Assembly: GCF_009689005.1 (NCBI RefSeq) | Contig: NZ_AP021879.1 | Location: forward strand, 372,001-436,000 | DNA: 64,000 nucleotides | Direction: 5' to 3' | Origin: Desulfosarcina ovata subsp. ovata | GTDB taxonomy: Bacteria > Desulfobacterota > Desulfobacteria > Desulfobacterales > Desulfosarcinaceae | Part shown: positions 9,075 through 18,866 of the stretch, one piece after another | Position numbering within the stretch: position 1 is the stretch's first letter | Layout of the letters: each line of letters begins with the position of its first letter | Program-made: the position numbers and the translations under genes | Notes under the pieces: model-generated | The model's database searches: none | What the model was told of the DNA's origin: nothing | The model's input: only the letters and a program-made list of their open reading frames with translations

Positions 9075-9953
9075 ATGGAAAGCACACTCGACTGTATTGT
9101 CTGCTTCGTTCGCCAGGCGCTGGATGCAGCCAGGATGGTTTCTGCGGATTCATCCGTTCACGAAGAAATCGTTCGTGAAGTACTCCAGTGGACCGCCGCA
9201 ATGGACCTGAGAATGCCGCCGCCGGTTTTGGGGCAACGTATCCACCGGCGATTGAGAAAAATTTCCGGCAACCGGGATCCTTACCGTGCGATCAAGGCAC
9301 AAAGCAATCGCATGGCGCTGGAACTGATGCCCGATCTTAAAAAAGCGGTTGAGGCGGCTCCGGCCTCCTTGATCATGGCGCTGCGTCTGGCCCTGGCCGG
9401 CAATGTAATCGATATGGGGGTCAGCAGTACTATCTCCTCCGCCGATATCCAGGGTGCCGTCGACACTGCCTTGACCGAACCGCTGGTTGGGCCGCTGGCC
9501 ACATTCCGGATGGCACTTCATGAAGCGCACAACATCCTTTACCTTGCCGACAATGCCGGGGAGATCATCTTTGATCGCCTGCTCATCGAGCAATTGGGCC
9601 CCGAACGGGTGACCGTGGCAGTGCGCGGTGCACCGGTCATCAACGATGCCACGCTTGAGGATGCGACGGAAGCCGGGCTTGATGATCTTGTCCCCGTCGT
9701 TGACAACGGATCCGATGCGCCGGGCACCTTACTGGACGATTGCAGCGAGACCTTCCGGCGCCGTTTCGATTCCGCAGATTTGATCATTGCCAAAGGGCAG
9801 GGCAACTTCGAGAGCCTGAGCAGTGCAAAAAGAAACATTTTCTTTCTTTTCAAGGTCAAATGCAGCGTCATCGCCTCACACGTTGGACTGCCCCAGGGAA
9901 CCCATGTCTTGGCCATGCCGAAAATCCAGGCGCCTGTTCATGAAAATTTTTAA
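9075..9953 (+). CDS. DUF89/ARMT1-family damage-control phosphatase-like protein
   Basis: A 292-aa DUF89 protein. Characterised relatives are metal-dependent phosphatases that clear damaged phosphometabolites. The N-terminal CIVCFVRQAL (Cys7, Cys10) is typical of the prokaryotic subgroup. The metal-site motif LYLADNAGEIIFDRLL lies near residues 155-170, and IIAKGQGNFESLS near the C-terminus is another family block. A GGAGGG box is 10 nt upstream. The stop codon TAA lies inside the first bases of a dispersed repeat (9947-10048), so insertion of that element may have set the present C-terminus. The natural substrate is unknown. Confidence 0.85.
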   Translation: MESTLDCIVCFVRQALDAARMVSADSSVHEEIVREVLQWTAAMDLRMPPPVLGQRIHRRLRKISGNRDPYRAIKAQSNRMALELMPDLKKAVEAAPASLIMALRLALAGNVIDMGVSSTISSADIQGAVDTALTEPLVGPLATFRMALHEAHNILYLADNAGEIIFDRLLIEQLGPERVTVAVRGAPVINDATLEDATEAGLDDLVPVVDNGSDAPGTLLDDCSETFRRRFDSADLIIAKGQGNFESLSSAKRNIFFLFKVKCSVIASHVGLPQGTHVLAMPKIQAPVHENF

Positions 9954-10048
9954 GATAAAGTTCTTGGCAAGAACGGAGAGAGGAAGCGGTGTAATCCATA
10001 CCGTTTTCGACCGATAACGCAGCCCCAATAAATTATTTTGACTGATCG
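9947..10048 (+). repeat. Dispersed ~110-bp element, copy A (degenerate)
   Basis: Aligns along its length with the three better copies at 33.6, 34.9 and 36.2 kb: an AAGATAA-G-TTCTTGGCAAG left arm, GAGAGGAAGC-GTGTAAT core, the conserved CGACCGATAACGCAGCCC block, and a worn right arm. It overlaps the stop codon of the DUF89 gene. The arms no longer pair well, so it is probably an older copy. Confidence 0.7.
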
Positions 10049-10070
10049 ACAACGCAATTGTGCCGTTGAT

Positions 10071-10676
10071 CTATTTGGGGCTATTGGCGTCCCAGAATTT
10101 TTTTACCGCAGGTCCGCGCCACTTGCCTTTACCGGATACGGTGGGAATCTGCTGGTTATCAAAATGGCGGGCGATTTTCTCCCAACTGTCGCCTTCGGTG
10201 CGCATATTTGCAATCATGTCTATCAGGCTGGGTGGCTCATCCTCATTCGCATCGCTGTCATCGGTGTCACTGGCCTGGGGTTTCGCTGCCGCTGGGGCGG
10301 ATACGGGGAGCGGCTCGGCGGTATCCCCCTGAGGAGGCCTGCCCACCGTTTCAACACCCTGGGGAAGGGGACCTTCATGGTCCCACTGGCGGCCCATCAT
10401 CGTGACGAGCGCCTCGATGGCATTGGCAATCCGTTCTTCCATTTTGGTTTGAGCGGTGATCGTATCGGCAATACGCTTTTGGTTTTCCGACAAAACATCC
10501 AGGGTTTCTTTGATCAGTGCGAAGTTCTCGTTGGTAACTTTGGCGTAATAATCGGTTCGCCGGCGGTCGTTTCCCGTGGTACGGCGCTGGGGACCTTTAT
10601 AGTCCGTGTAATCTCGACGCCCCCGGTCCGGCTGCTTCAGCTTTCCGCTTCTCAGATTGTGCAAAAAATCATCCAT
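10071..10676 (-). CDS. Hypothetical protein with recombinase-like C-terminal helix-turn-helix motif
   Basis: 201 aa from the ATG at 10676, chosen because an AAGGAG box lies 5 nt before it; an upstream in-frame start would add 13 residues without a box. The N-terminal third is basic and polar. The middle (about residues 45-90) is a predicted helical or coiled segment, followed by an Ala/Pro/Asp-rich linker. The last 45 residues, with W-x-x-IARHF-x-x-x-x-IPT-x-SGKGKW-x-x-x-x-VKKF, resemble the DNA-binding block found in serine-recombinase-type proteins. No resolvase catalytic domain is present. Function unknown; DNA binding is inferred. Confidence 0.65.
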   Translation of the reverse strand: MDDFLHNLRSGKLKQPDRGRRDYTDYKGPQRRTTGNDRRRTDYYAKVTNENFALIKETLDVLSENQKRIADTITAQTKMEERIANAIEALVTMMGRQWDHEGPLPQGVETVGRPPQGDTAEPLPVSAPAAAKPQASDTDDSDANEDEPPSLIDMIANMRTEGDSWEKIARHFDNQQIPTVSGKGKWRGPAVKKFWDANSPK

Positions 10677-11086
10677 GGAGTCTCCTTTGTTGTGCTGGGG
10701 CCTATAAATCAGCACTGTTTAAATTAGTCAACGATGTTTTACCGGAACGGTGAAAATTCCTATCGACACGGTTTCATGAAGAGAAAATACGATGACCGTG
10801 ATACTGACAGGCACTGCATCGAGCTGGTGCTAAAGGATGTTTTCCTTTTCAGTCCGGCATGGTGCCTCATGCTGAATTGCGCCAGGCTGTATTCGCTTGC
10901 CGTTCTTAATCACGAAGAATGGAAAATCAATCAAATGCAGGGCAAAATGGGCAAGACGGTTGGCTCACGCTTTTGACCGGGATTATCGGTAGTGCCAGGA
11001 GTGACTTTAGCCCGGTTTGGAAAAAGTTTGCGATTTTCAACGATCTTCCATGGTTTCTTTCATAGCCTGAGAAGAGATCGAGTACA
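10677..11086. other. Intergenic stretch without recognised features
   Basis: Lies between the 201-aa gene (transcribed away to the left) and the lysA terminator. It should contain the promoter of the 201-aa gene. The open frames in it have no ribosome-binding site and no protein-like composition. Nothing further is supported. Confidence 0.4.
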
Positions 11087-11123
11087 AGAAAAAAACGGGT
11101 GCTGCACGTTTCGTACAGCACCC
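11087..11123 (-). terminator. Rho-independent terminator of the lysine operon
   Basis: On the minus strand, 30 nt after the lysA stop, GGGTGCTG pairs perfectly with CAGCACCC (11097-11123), and a further 3-bp ACG/CGT inner stem closes the loop. A run of seven T follows directly (11095-11089). Confidence 0.92.
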
Positions 11124-11151
11124 CACGGTCAATTTATAAAATTCCCGTTCC

Positions 11152-12447
11152 TTAATTGGCCGGCTGATCACGCGTATGAATGGAATCCGGACCCAGCGCC
11201 AGTGTATCCGGTGTGAATAAAAGGGTGGCAAAATAATCTTCCAGGCGTTCTTCCCGGCGGATCAGACTGATTGTGCCGTCGGACCCCAAAAGCAGTTCTT
11301 TGGGGCGTAATTTTCCATTGTAGTTGAATCCCATGGCATGGCCATGCGCGCCGGTATCGTGGATGACCAGCTGGTCTTCTTCGGCGATGGCCGGCAGTGG
11401 GCGTTGAATGGCGAATTTGTCGTTGTTTTCGCAAAGGGAGCCGACCACATCGACCACCTGGGTAGAGCGGTCTGTTTTGCCGGGCACGGTGATGTGGTGA
11501 TAGGCGTTGTACATGCCCGGGCGCATGAGCGACGACATGCAGGCGTCCACGCCGACATAAGTGCGATAGATCTCCTTGCGGTTGATGGCGCGGGTGACCA
11601 ACACGCCGTGAGGGCCGGTCATGTAACGCCCGCTTTCCATAAAAAGACGCGGCATGCTTCCGTTGCGATCTGCAAAGGATTTGAAAAGGGCGGTGATTTC
11701 CCGTGACATACGCATTAAATCAAGCGGTGCATCGCCGGGTTGATAGGGAATTCCCAGACCGCCGCCGATATTGATGAATTCAAAACGGATATTCAGGTGG
11801 CTGGATAAGCGCTCGACCTGCTCGAGGAGCATGGCCGCGGTCTGCACCATATAAGTACAGTCGCGTTCGTTGGAGGCGAGCATGGTGTGCAGGCCGAACC
11901 GCTTGGCCCCGCGATCGCGGGCGATCTCATAGGCCCGTACCAGTTGATCGTGGCTGACCCCGTATTTGGCCTCTACCGGTGTGCCGATGATCGCGTTTCC
12001 GGTGCGACGCTCACCAGGGTTGTAGCGAAAACAGATCAACTCGGGCATGGCCGGCAATTTGTCGATCAGTGAGATGTCGTCCAGGTTCAGGATGCTGCCG
12101 CCGCCGGCCATGGCAGAGGAGAATTCCTGGCGGGTGGTGTTGTTGGAGGTGAACATCAGATCTTCGCCAAGTGCCCCCACCCGGCGGCTCAGATCCAGTT
12201 CGGCCACCGAACTGCAGTCGAATCCAAAGCCCATGTCGGCCATGATGGCCAGAACGGCCGGGTTGGGCAGTGCCTTGACCGCAAAATACTCCCGAAAGCC
12301 CGGAATGCCGGCAAAAGCGGTCTTCAACTGCTGGCCGGTTTCCCGGATTCCGGTTTCATCATAAATATGGAACGGGGTACCGAAATGGGCGACGATTTCA
12401 TCCAGACGGGGATAGAGCCGGTTTTCAAATGCGACTGACATGGGCAT
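11152..12447 (-). CDS. lysA: Diaminopimelate decarboxylase
   Basis: A 431-aa PLP enzyme of fold type III that decarboxylates meso-diaminopimelate to L-lysine, the last step of lysine synthesis. The PLP lysine is in YFAVKALPNP (K58). The glycine loop INIGGGLGIPY, the ESGRYMTGPHG block and C-terminal GSLCENNDKF are family signatures. Carboxynorspermidine decarboxylase is the closest alternative, but the length and the dapL neighbour favour LysA. The start at 12447 has an AAGGAG box at 5 nt. It follows dapL by 11 nt and ends before a strong terminator. Confidence 0.92.
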   Translation of the reverse strand: MPMSVAFENRLYPRLDEIVAHFGTPFHIYDETGIRETGQQLKTAFAGIPGFREYFAVKALPNPAVLAIMADMGFGFDCSSVAELDLSRRVGALGEDLMFTSNNTTRQEFSSAMAGGGSILNLDDISLIDKLPAMPELICFRYNPGERRTGNAIIGTPVEAKYGVSHDQLVRAYEIARDRGAKRFGLHTMLASNERDCTYMVQTAAMLLEQVERLSSHLNIRFEFINIGGGLGIPYQPGDAPLDLMRMSREITALFKSFADRNGSMPRLFMESGRYMTGPHGVLVTRAINRKEIYRTYVGVDACMSSLMRPGMYNAYHHITVPGKTDRSTQVVDVVGSLCENNDKFAIQRPLPAIAEEDQLVIHDTGAHGHAMGFNYNGKLRPKELLLGSDGTISLIRREERLEDYFATLLFTPDTLALGPDSIHTRDQPAN

Positions 12448-12458
12448 GGTGTGTCTCC

Positions 12459-13685
12459 TTACGATTTCAGTGCCTGACGAATTCTGGACATGGCGGCGGT
12501 GACGTTTTCATGACTGTTGAACGCGCTGATGCGGATGTAGCCTTCACCACAGGTGCCGAAGCCGGCGCCGGGCGTGCACACCACACCGGCGTTTTCCAGC
12601 AGCATGTCGAAAAAGGACCAGGAGTCCGCCCCGGTCGCCACCCAAATATAAGGCGAGTTCTCCCCCCCGATCAAGGTATGGCCCAGGGCCTGCATCTCCT
12701 TGCGGATCAGCGCCGCATTTTCCATGTAGTAATTGACCAGTTCCTGCATCTGGGCTTTCCCGGCAGTGCTGTAAACGGCTTCCGCGGCCCGTTGAACCGG
12801 GTAGGAAACCCCGTTGAATTTGGTGCTGTGGCGACGGTTCCACAGTCCGTGAACCGAGTGGGCCTCACCCGTGGCAGTGTAGGCCATCAGCGACTTGGGC
12901 ACCACCGTATAAGCGCAGCGGGTGCCGGTAAAGCCGGCGGTTTTGGAGAAACTGCGAAATTCGATGGCTACGTCACGGGCGCCGTCGATTTCGTAGATGG
13001 AGTGGGGCAGTGAGTCGTCCCGGATAAAGGCTTCGTAGGCGGCATCGAAGAGGATGATCGCCTTGTTGGCCGCCGCGTAATCGACCCATTGCTTGAGCTG
13101 GTCTTTGGTGATGGTGGCGCCGGTGGGATTGTTGGGGAAGCAGAGATAGATCAGATCCACCGGTTCTGCCGGCAGATCGGGAATGAATCCGTTTTCCGCG
13201 TTGCCGTTCAGATAGACAATGCCTTCGTATCGGCCGTCATGGTAGGCGCCGGTGCGGCCGGCCATGACATTGGTATCCAGATAGGCGGGGTAGACTGGGT
13301 CGGGAATGGCAATCCGGGTGTTGATGTCGAAAATTTCCTGAATGTTGCCGGTGTCGCACTTGGCCCCGTCGCTGACAAAAATTTCGTCGGCACCGATGTC
13401 GGCGCCGCGGGCCTTGAAATCGTTTTCGGCAATGGCCTCCCTTAAAAATGCATACCCCTCTTCGGGGCCGTACCCGCGGAAGCTGCGGTCCTCGGCCATC
13501 TCGTCGATGGCTTGGTGAAACGCATGGATGCAGGCATCGGGCAGGGCGCGGGTGACATCGCCGATACCCAGGCGAATGACCGGCGCATCCGGGTGCTGCT
13601 GCTGATAGGCTTCCACACGTTTGGCGATTTCGGAAAAAAGATAGGATGCTTTGAGCTTCAGGTAATGGGCATTGATTTGAATCAT
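12459..13685 (-). CDS. dapL: LL-diaminopimelate aminotransferase
   Basis: A 408-aa fold-type I PLP aminotransferase that converts tetrahydrodipicolinate directly to LL-diaminopimelate, bypassing the succinylase and acetylase routes. Visible: [13 protein letters not shown] (residues 37-49), [24 protein letters not shown] for the PLP aspartate region, and the PLP lysine in [13 protein letters not shown] (K248). Length is normal for DapL. It lies 40 nt after the lrp gene and 11 nt before lysA, so the three probably form one transcript. DapL is typical of some anaerobic lineages, including many deltaproteobacteria. Confidence 0.95.
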   Translation of the reverse strand: MIQINAHYLKLKASYLFSEIAKRVEAYQQQHPDAPVIRLGIGDVTRALPDACIHAFHQAIDEMAEDRSFRGYGPEEGYAFLREAIAENDFKARGADIGADEIFVSDGAKCDTGNIQEIFDINTRIAIPDPVYPAYLDTNVMAGRTGAYHDGRYEGIVYLNGNAENGFIPDLPAEPVDLIYLCFPNNPTGATITKDQLKQWVDYAAANKAIILFDAAYEAFIRDDSLPHSIYEIDGARDVAIEFRSFSKTAGFTGTRCAYTVVPKSLMAYTATGEAHSVHGLWNRRHSTKFNGVSYPVQRAAEAVYSTAGKAQMQELVNYYMENAALIRKEMQALGHTLIGGENSPYIWVATGADSWSFFDMLLENAGVVCTPGAGFGTCGEGYIRISAFNSHENVTAAMSRIRQALKS

Positions 13686-13725
13686 TGGATACCTCTTTGG
13701 GTGCCCCGCCGGGGCGGATAATGGG

Positions 13726-14196
13726 TCAGCGAATCAGGTCCTGATCGTCAATGGGGATCCGGGCCGTTTCTTTAAAGGTATTCATGACGATGGTGGTGGT
13801 TGTGCCGGTCACCCCCTTAATCGGGGCGATGCGTTCCCTGATCAGGCGTCCCAGCGCCTGGGTATCGGTTTCGCGTACTTTTAACAGGTAACTGTCCTTG
13901 CCGGCAACATAGTGAATTTCCTGGACCTGGGGCAGCCCTGACAGGGTTTTTACCAAGCCTTGGCCCTCGGTCTTTCCGCTGGTGTGCACCTGGATGAAGG
14001 CGACCTGGCTCTTGCCGAAACGTTCGGGATTGAGGCGCACCTCGTAGCCATCGATATACCCCATCTTTTCCAGCTTGCGGATGCGCTCCAGCACGGCTGA
14101 TGGCGCCATGCCCACCTGCCGGGCGACCTCCACATTGGGGATGCGGGCCTTTTGTTGCAGGATCTTCAGGATATTTAAACTGATATCGTCAATCAT
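13726..14196 (-). CDS. Lrp/AsnC-family transcriptional regulator
   Basis: A 156-aa feast/famine regulator: an N-terminal winged helix-turn-helix (residues 1-60, [25 protein letters not shown]) and a C-terminal RAM ligand-binding domain. It is the first gene of the lrp-dapL-lysA operon, so it probably senses lysine or a related amino acid and regulates its own operon; this is inference from position. A near-perfect palindrome (14223-14254) lies just upstream. Confidence 0.9.
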   Translation of the reverse strand: MIDDISLNILKILQQKARIPNVEVARQVGMAPSAVLERIRKLEKMGYIDGYEVRLNPERFGKSQVAFIQVHTSGKTEGQGLVKTLSGLPQVQEIHYVAGKDSYLLKVRETDTQALGRLIRERIAPIKGVTGTTTTIVMNTFKETARIPIDDQDLIR

Positions 14197-14222
14197 TCGT
14201 CAATTTCCTTTTGATCGAGAAA

Positions 14223-14254
14223 ATATTCTTACAAATAACATTTGTCAAGAATAT
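14223..14254. promoter_or_regulatory. Near-perfect palindrome, probable Lrp-type operator
   Basis: ATATTCTTACAAAT and the inverted ATTTGTCAAGAATAT face each other across three bases and match except for one inserted base. The site is 27 nt upstream of the lrp start, where its promoter should lie, and also upstream of crcB on the other strand. A role as the autoregulatory operator is inferred. Confidence 0.6.
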
Positions 14255-14372
14255 AATTCGTAATTTCTTTAAAAATATCGAACGATCCTTTGTGAGGAAA
14301 AGAGAAAAGCATTGCAGTGCGCCCAACTTTTGTCTAGATTCCAGGCAACTATCTCTTCTACAGGAGTTGAAC

Positions 14373-14750
14373 ATGTTGAAATTGGTCATCATCGGTGCCG
14401 GCGGATGTGTCGGCGCCATCCTCCGGTACCTTGTTGCCGGTATGGTCCACCAGTTGGCCCAGGCATCCGCTTTCCCGGTGGGAACCTTGACGGTCAACGT
14501 TGTCGGCTGCCTGCTGATCGGTATCGGCGGCGGGCTGATGGAGAGCCGGCAGCTTTTTTCCCCGGAATGGCGGGCGTTTCTTTTTGTTGGTGGATTGGGG
14601 AGCTTTACCACCTTTTCCACTTTCGGTCTGGAAACCTTCAACCTGGCCAAAGACGGGCAATGGCTTTCCTCTTGCGGGAATGTGGGCATCAGCCTGGCTT
14701 TGGGGTTGGTGGCCGTTCTCGCCGGCCACATGCTCTCCCGACTGATCTGA
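14373..14750 (+). CDS. crcB: Fluoride ion channel CrcB/FluC
   Basis: A 125-aa small membrane protein of the CrcB/Fluc family, which exports fluoride as a dual-topology dimer. Four hydrophobic segments are visible. GTLTVNVVGCLLIG (with the conserved Asn) and GGLGSFTTFSTFGLE are the family signatures for the pore and the central Na+ site. I use the ATG at 14373 with a CAGGAG box; a longer open frame upstream lacks one. A DUF190 gene follows 18 nt later. No fluoride-riboswitch consensus was seen upstream. Confidence 0.93.
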   Translation: MLKLVIIGAGGCVGAILRYLVAGMVHQLAQASAFPVGTLTVNVVGCLLIGIGGGLMESRQLFSPEWRAFLFVGGLGSFTTFSTFGLETFNLAKDGQWLSSCGNVGISLALGLVAVLAGHMLSRLI

Positions 14751-14768
14751 TCCTGAATAGGAGGAAAT

Positions 14769-15131
14769 ATGAACATGATTCAAGAGGACGGCCAACTGCT
14801 GCGGATATTCATCGGCGAAGCCAACAAACATGACCGCATGCCCCTGTACGAATGGATTGTCCGCCAGGCCCGGTCCCGCGGGATGGCGGGGGCTACCGTG
14901 CTGCGGGGTATTCAGGGGTTCGGTGCCAACAGCCTGATTCACACCACCAAGATTCTGCGCCTCTCCGAAGATTTGCCCGTGGTTGTCGAAATTATCGATT
15001 CGCCGGAGCAGATCGAGACGTTCCTGCAGGCCATCGACCATGCTATCACCGAGGGGATTGTGACCGTAGAAAAGGCGCGCGTGCGCATGTATCGCGCGAG
15101 TGGCGGGAAGGGCGTACAAAACCAACCTTAA
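14769..15131 (+). CDS. DUF190 family protein
   Basis: A 120-aa cytosolic protein of the DUF190 family, whose fold resembles PII signalling proteins. Recognisable stretches are LLRIFIGEANKHDRMPLYEW, GMAGATVLRGIQGFG and DLPVVVEIIDSPEQIE. DUF190 genes often follow crcB, as here (18-nt gap, AGGAGG box), so a role in fluoride resistance or channel control is likely but unproven. Confidence 0.88.
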   Translation: MNMIQEDGQLLRIFIGEANKHDRMPLYEWIVRQARSRGMAGATVLRGIQGFGANSLIHTTKILRLSEDLPVVVEIIDSPEQIETFLQAIDHAITEGIVTVEKARVRMYRASGGKGVQNQP

Positions 15132-15239
15132 AGTTCACGCCTCCGGAATTGATTGTTTTCCGATATCCGTATGCCTGAACCACCACAGCGGTCCGGGACA
15201 GGGGAGGGCGCAACGGTTTCCTGACCCTCGGGCATCGGC

Positions 15240-16001
15240 TCAGAACCGTAGCGACAGGCAGGTCAGGCCACCGTCCATTTTTCTGAACTCGCTGGTGTCT
15301 AACTCGACAACCGGCATTTGCAGGGATTCCAGTTTGTGGCGGGTGTCGGGAAAACCGGCCGGCATGATCAGATGGCCGTTGATCAACAGGGTATTGCCGG
15401 CATACGCTTCTGCTGCTGAAACGATGATTCGCCGCAAACCGGCCAGGGCGGGATGGTCGGCAAAGGTGGTGGTGGTTAGTACCGTCTTCTCACCCACTGC
15501 GTTGACACTGGACTTGAAATGCAGACCGGCCGCCACGGTAACCGTGGTCCACGTGTAGCCGTAGGCGGCCACAATTTCGCCCAACTGTCGGGCACCCTCC
15601 GGGTTGGTCCTGTCGGACAGACCGATCAGAAAATGATTTCCCATCATCAGAACATCCCCGCCGTCAATGGTTCCCGGCGCCTGGATACGGATGGTTTTAC
15701 GAAAATCGGCCAGGACCTGTTCAACGGAATCCACCTCACCCTGACGTGCCGACGCCCCCGGATGGGTCATTACGGCCACCTCGGGGGTGATCACTGCCGT
15801 GTCTTCGACAAAATGGGCATCCGGCTGCCCCTTGAGGGGATCGAGTACGATGACCGACATACCGCAGTCGCTCAGCGTTTTTACATAGGCGTCGAACTGG
15901 ATCTGCGCCGCTTCAAGGTCGGGAAGGCCCAGGTCCGCTGTGGTGATTCCGGCAGCCATGTCCGGGCCTGGCCGTCTGGTAATGGCTTGGGTAAAAACCA
16001 T
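15240..16001 (-). CDS. Dimethylargininase (DDAH)-like amidinohydrolase
   Basis: A 253-aa protein of the pentein superfamily, closest in pattern to N(omega),N(omega)-dimethylarginine dimethylaminohydrolases, which release citrulline and methylamines. The catalytic set is present: DAHFVEDTAV (residues 61-70), GTIDGGDVL (110-118), His161 in LHFKSS and Cys248 in GGLTCLS. It could also act on other guanidino compounds. It converges with the DUF190 gene across a 108-nt gap without a clear terminator. A second open frame overlapping its 5' end looks spurious. Confidence 0.85.
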   Translation of the reverse strand: MVFTQAITRRPGPDMAAGITTADLGLPDLEAAQIQFDAYVKTLSDCGMSVIVLDPLKGQPDAHFVEDTAVITPEVAVMTHPGASARQGEVDSVEQVLADFRKTIRIQAPGTIDGGDVLMMGNHFLIGLSDRTNPEGARQLGEIVAAYGYTWTTVTVAAGLHFKSSVNAVGEKTVLTTTTFADHPALAGLRRIIVSAAEAYAGNTLLINGHLIMPAGFPDTRHKLESLQMPVVELDTSEFRKMDGGLTCLSLRF

Positions 16002-16172
16002 AAACTTTTTATCCTAATGAATTTTCGCGGTTTGCCGATATTCAACTCGCTACATATCGAATTGTTATCGAAGAGGCATTCATAGCAATCTTGTCCGGTA
16101 AAATAAACACATTCATCCAAGGTCGTCGGATCAAAAGAATAGAATGACGCTGGGGAAGGCGTCCATTTTTGC

Positions 16173-16338
16173 TAAGGATCGGGGATGAAATGAATTGACC
16201 GTAATTGCGCCGGGCTTGTGTTCGTCTTCAAGGCGCATCAAGGGTTGCATACCGGGAGTATGTGGCCGTTGATGCAACGCGGAAGACGGGCGCAAGAACA
16301 AGCAATTTCGTTTAATTAATAAAATCCCCGATCCTAAT
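16173..16338. repeat. 166-bp element with inverted ends (GGATCGGGGAT family)
   Basis: The left end TAAGGATCGGGGAT and the right end, read inverted, TTAGGATCGGGGAT differ at one base. Parts of the interior also pair imperfectly (AATTGC, CTTGT, CGTCTTC, GCATCAA blocks in the same order on both arms). The same ends recur as a half-site at 44918 and as a perfect palindrome at 48497. It fills most of the gap upstream of the chemosensory operon, so it may carry or influence that operon's promoter. Confidence 0.7.
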
Positions 16339-16358
16339 CCAGTCAGGAGGCAATTTCA

Positions 16359-18824
16359 ATGTTTCAAAAGTTTCGTAACCTTAAGCTGAGAACAAAACTG
16401 TTGCTTTCCATTTGTTCGGTCGCCTGGATCGCCTTTGCGGTGACCATTGCCTACATTGGTTTCCATGCGAGAAATATCGCCGAGGAAGAAGCCTTCGACA
16501 AAGCGCGTGAGTCGGCCTATCGCTATGCCAACCTGATTCAGGCGCAATTGGGCGGTGCCATGGATACGGCCCATACCATCGCCCAGGCGTTCGAGGGAAT
16601 GAAACAGCAGGGCGTGCCACCCCGGGATATGATGGATGGCGTCCTCAAGCAGGTTCTTCAGGACAACCCCGGATTCCTCGCCGTATGGACCTGCTGGGAA
16701 CCCAATGCCCTTGACGGCAAGGATTCCGACTTTTCGGATGCCTTTGGCCACGATGCCAGCGGGCGCTATATCCCTTACTGGAACCGGTTGACCGGTGATA
16801 TCGACGTCGAACCGTTGGAGAACTATACGGTTGCCGGTAAGGGCGATTACTATCTGGACGCGTTGCAATCCGGTCGGGACGTGGTTGCCAACCCGGTTTC
16901 GTTTAAAAGAGGGGACGCGACCGAACTGAAAACAATCTTGTCCGTTCCGGTCCGTTTTGCCGGTAAGATCGTTGCCGCTGTCGGGATCGACATTCCGCTT
17001 GCCTCATTTACGTCCGTTGTTGAGCAGATAAAAATTTTCAATAGTGGCTATGGGTTTTTGGTCGCCAATGACGCCACCCTTGCTGTCCATGGAACCGATT
17101 CCAGCATTGTCGGCCAGCCCATGAATGCATACGGGTTCAGCCAAACGGTCATCGACAGCGTCAAGGAAGGGCGTGAAGCCAACTTTTTCTCGGTATCAAA
17201 AGTCACCGGGCAGAGAACCGATTATATCTTCGTTCCCATCCAAATCGGCGACGCGGAAAACCAGTGGAGCATGGGGGTAAACATTCCCATGTATGAGGTG
17301 CTCGAGCGGCCCCGCCAGGTACTTTACGCCACCCTTATCGTTGGTAACATTTCTTTGCTGGGGCTCTTGGCCGTCGTCTATCTGATTTCCGGTGGAATCT
17401 CTCGCCCGGTCGTCGAGATTGCCGGCGTCGTCAACAAGGTCGCCACCGACCGTGATTTGACGCTTCAGGTGCCGGTCACCAGCGGTGATGAGGTCGGAAT
17501 GATGGCCAAGGAATTCAATAACATGATTGTCGAGCTTCGGGATTCCCTGAAGGTTGCGGATGTTTCTGCGACGGAAGTCGATAGCTTCTCTGCGGAGGTG
17601 TCCAAGCGGGCAACGGCCAATAGGGAACGTGCCGCCGAGGAAGAACGTCAGATGGGCATCATCCAGGAAACCGTTACCCAGATGGGCGGGACCGCCGGTG
17701 AAGTGGCCCAGTTTTCCCACTCCCAGCGGGACGCCGCCAACCTCTCCTACCGGCGGGTCGAGAACCTGATTGAGGGTATGCGCCAGATGGGGCAGTCCTC
17801 TTCGGAACAGATTCAGGAAGCCAATATCGCCAGTGAACGTGTGAATGTGATGGGGGAAACCGGTGCCATGGTTGTGGCCACGGCAGGGCGCCAGGGCGAG
17901 CAGGTGGTAAAGGTCACCCAGGCCGTCGGGCAGATCGATACCATTGTGGCGGAGATGACCCAGGCGGCCGGTCGGGCCACCCAGCATGGCCAGGAGGTTT
18001 TGGCGGCCGCCCGGGAAGGTGCCGGTTCGGTAAAGGAAACCGTTCTGGGTATGCAGGCCATTGCCGAATCGTCAGACAAAATTACCGATATTATTTCGGT
18101 CATCACCGATATTGCCGAACAGACCAACCTTTTGGCACTCAACGCCGCCATTGAGGCTGCCCGTGCCGGTGTTCATGGAAAGGGGTTTGCCGTTGTCGCC
18201 GACGAAGTCGGCAAATTGGCCCAGCGTTCATCCGAAGCGGCCAAAGAGATCGGTCAACTGATCAAGGAGTCGAGCAGCCGTGTCCAGGAGGGAACCCGGT
18301 TGACCGCGCGTTCGGAAGAGGCCCTGGAAAAAATCGCCAAGGGGGGGGAGATTAACCGCGAGGCCATTGATCATATTTCCGAGATGACCCAAACCTTGAA
18401 CCAGCAGACGCGGGATGTGGCAAGCCTGATGGAGGGTCTAAATGCCCTGGCCGAGGAGATTGCGGGGATGGCCGGTCGGCAGGGAGAACGTCGTCAAGCC
18501 GCCCAGACAGCGCTTGAAGCGCTGACTGCCAAATCAAAAACAATTTCCGATCTGGTTAAAAAGGCTGAAAAAGGGGCCGAGGATGTGGGTGCCGAAATGC
18601 GCAGCGTGGTTGAGCGAAGTGAGGAGATGAGAAAACTCACCGACCTTCAGGCAACGCGCTCAAAGACCCTCGTTGAAATCGCCCATGCATCGGCGGAGCA
18701 GGCAACCCAGACGGCTGCCGGTGCTGGTGAGGTCGTGGGCATTACCGATGAATTGCGGCAGCTTTCCTTGAAGCTGACCCGGCAGATTGCCATTTTCCGG
18801 ATTGATGCAGAGAAGGCCGGCTAA
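16359..18824 (+). CDS. Methyl-accepting chemotaxis protein with periplasmic Cache sensor
   Basis: An 821-aa transmembrane chemoreceptor. TM1 is at about residues 13-34, a large periplasmic double-Cache-like sensor follows (about 40-320, with [16 protein letters not shown] and the [17 protein letters not shown] region), then TM2 (about 323-345), HAMP (346-398) and a long coiled-coil signalling domain. The kinase-contact tip [19 protein letters not shown] lies near residues 587-605. There is no C-terminal CheR-docking pentapeptide. It is the first gene of the 12-gene operon and presumably the receptor for the CheA encoded downstream. The ligand is unknown; Cache domains often bind small organic molecules. 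Confidence 0.93.
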   Translation: MFQKFRNLKLRTKLLLSICSVAWIAFAVTIAYIGFHARNIAEEEAFDKARESAYRYANLIQAQLGGAMDTAHTIAQAFEGMKQQGVPPRDMMDGVLKQVLQDNPGFLAVWTCWEPNALDGKDSDFSDAFGHDASGRYIPYWNRLTGDIDVEPLENYTVAGKGDYYLDALQSGRDVVANPVSFKRGDATELKTILSVPVRFAGKIVAAVGIDIPLASFTSVVEQIKIFNSGYGFLVANDATLAVHGTDSSIVGQPMNAYGFSQTVIDSVKEGREANFFSVSKVTGQRTDYIFVPIQIGDAENQWSMGVNIPMYEVLERPRQVLYATLIVGNISLLGLLAVVYLISGGISRPVVEIAGVVNKVATDRDLTLQVPVTSGDEVGMMAKEFNNMIVELRDSLKVADVSATEVDSFSAEVSKRATANRERAAEEERQMGIIQETVTQMGGTAGEVAQFSHSQRDAANLSYRRVENLIEGMRQMGQSSSEQIQEANIASERVNVMGETGAMVVATAGRQGEQVVKVTQAVGQIDTIVAEMTQAAGRATQHGQEVLAAAREGAGSVKETVLGMQAIAESSDKITDIISVITDIAEQTNLLALNAAIEAARAGVHGKGFAVVADEVGKLAQRSSEAAKEIGQLIKESSSRVQEGTRLTARSEEALEKIAKGGEINREAIDHISEMTQTLNQQTRDVASLMEGLNALAEEIAGMAGRQGERRQAAQTALEALTAKSKTISDLVKKAEKGAEDVGAEMRSVVERSEEMRKLTDLQATRSKTLVEIAHASAEQATQTAAGAGEVVGITDELRQLSLKLTRQIAIFRIDAEKAG

Positions 18825-18866
18825 CTTGTCCCATATTGGTTTGCGGCGGCGGAGAAGAGAAGGCTC

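Noticed and set aside
8894-9178. Cys-containing frame between the CGGC and DUF89 genes
   Set aside because: No ribosome-binding site, and it runs ~100 nt into the well-supported DUF89 gene in a different frame.
14255-14372. Possible fluoride riboswitch upstream of crcB
   Set aside because: The leader lacks the conserved GG-x-GATGG and CTGATGA-type elements of the crcB motif. Only the palindrome further upstream stands out.
15881-16120. 79-codon minus-strand frame with several Cys overlapping the DDAH start
   Set aside because: It shares most of its length with the DDAH gene in another frame and continues with shadow-like Arg/Ser/Pro sequence; no ribosome-binding site supports it.
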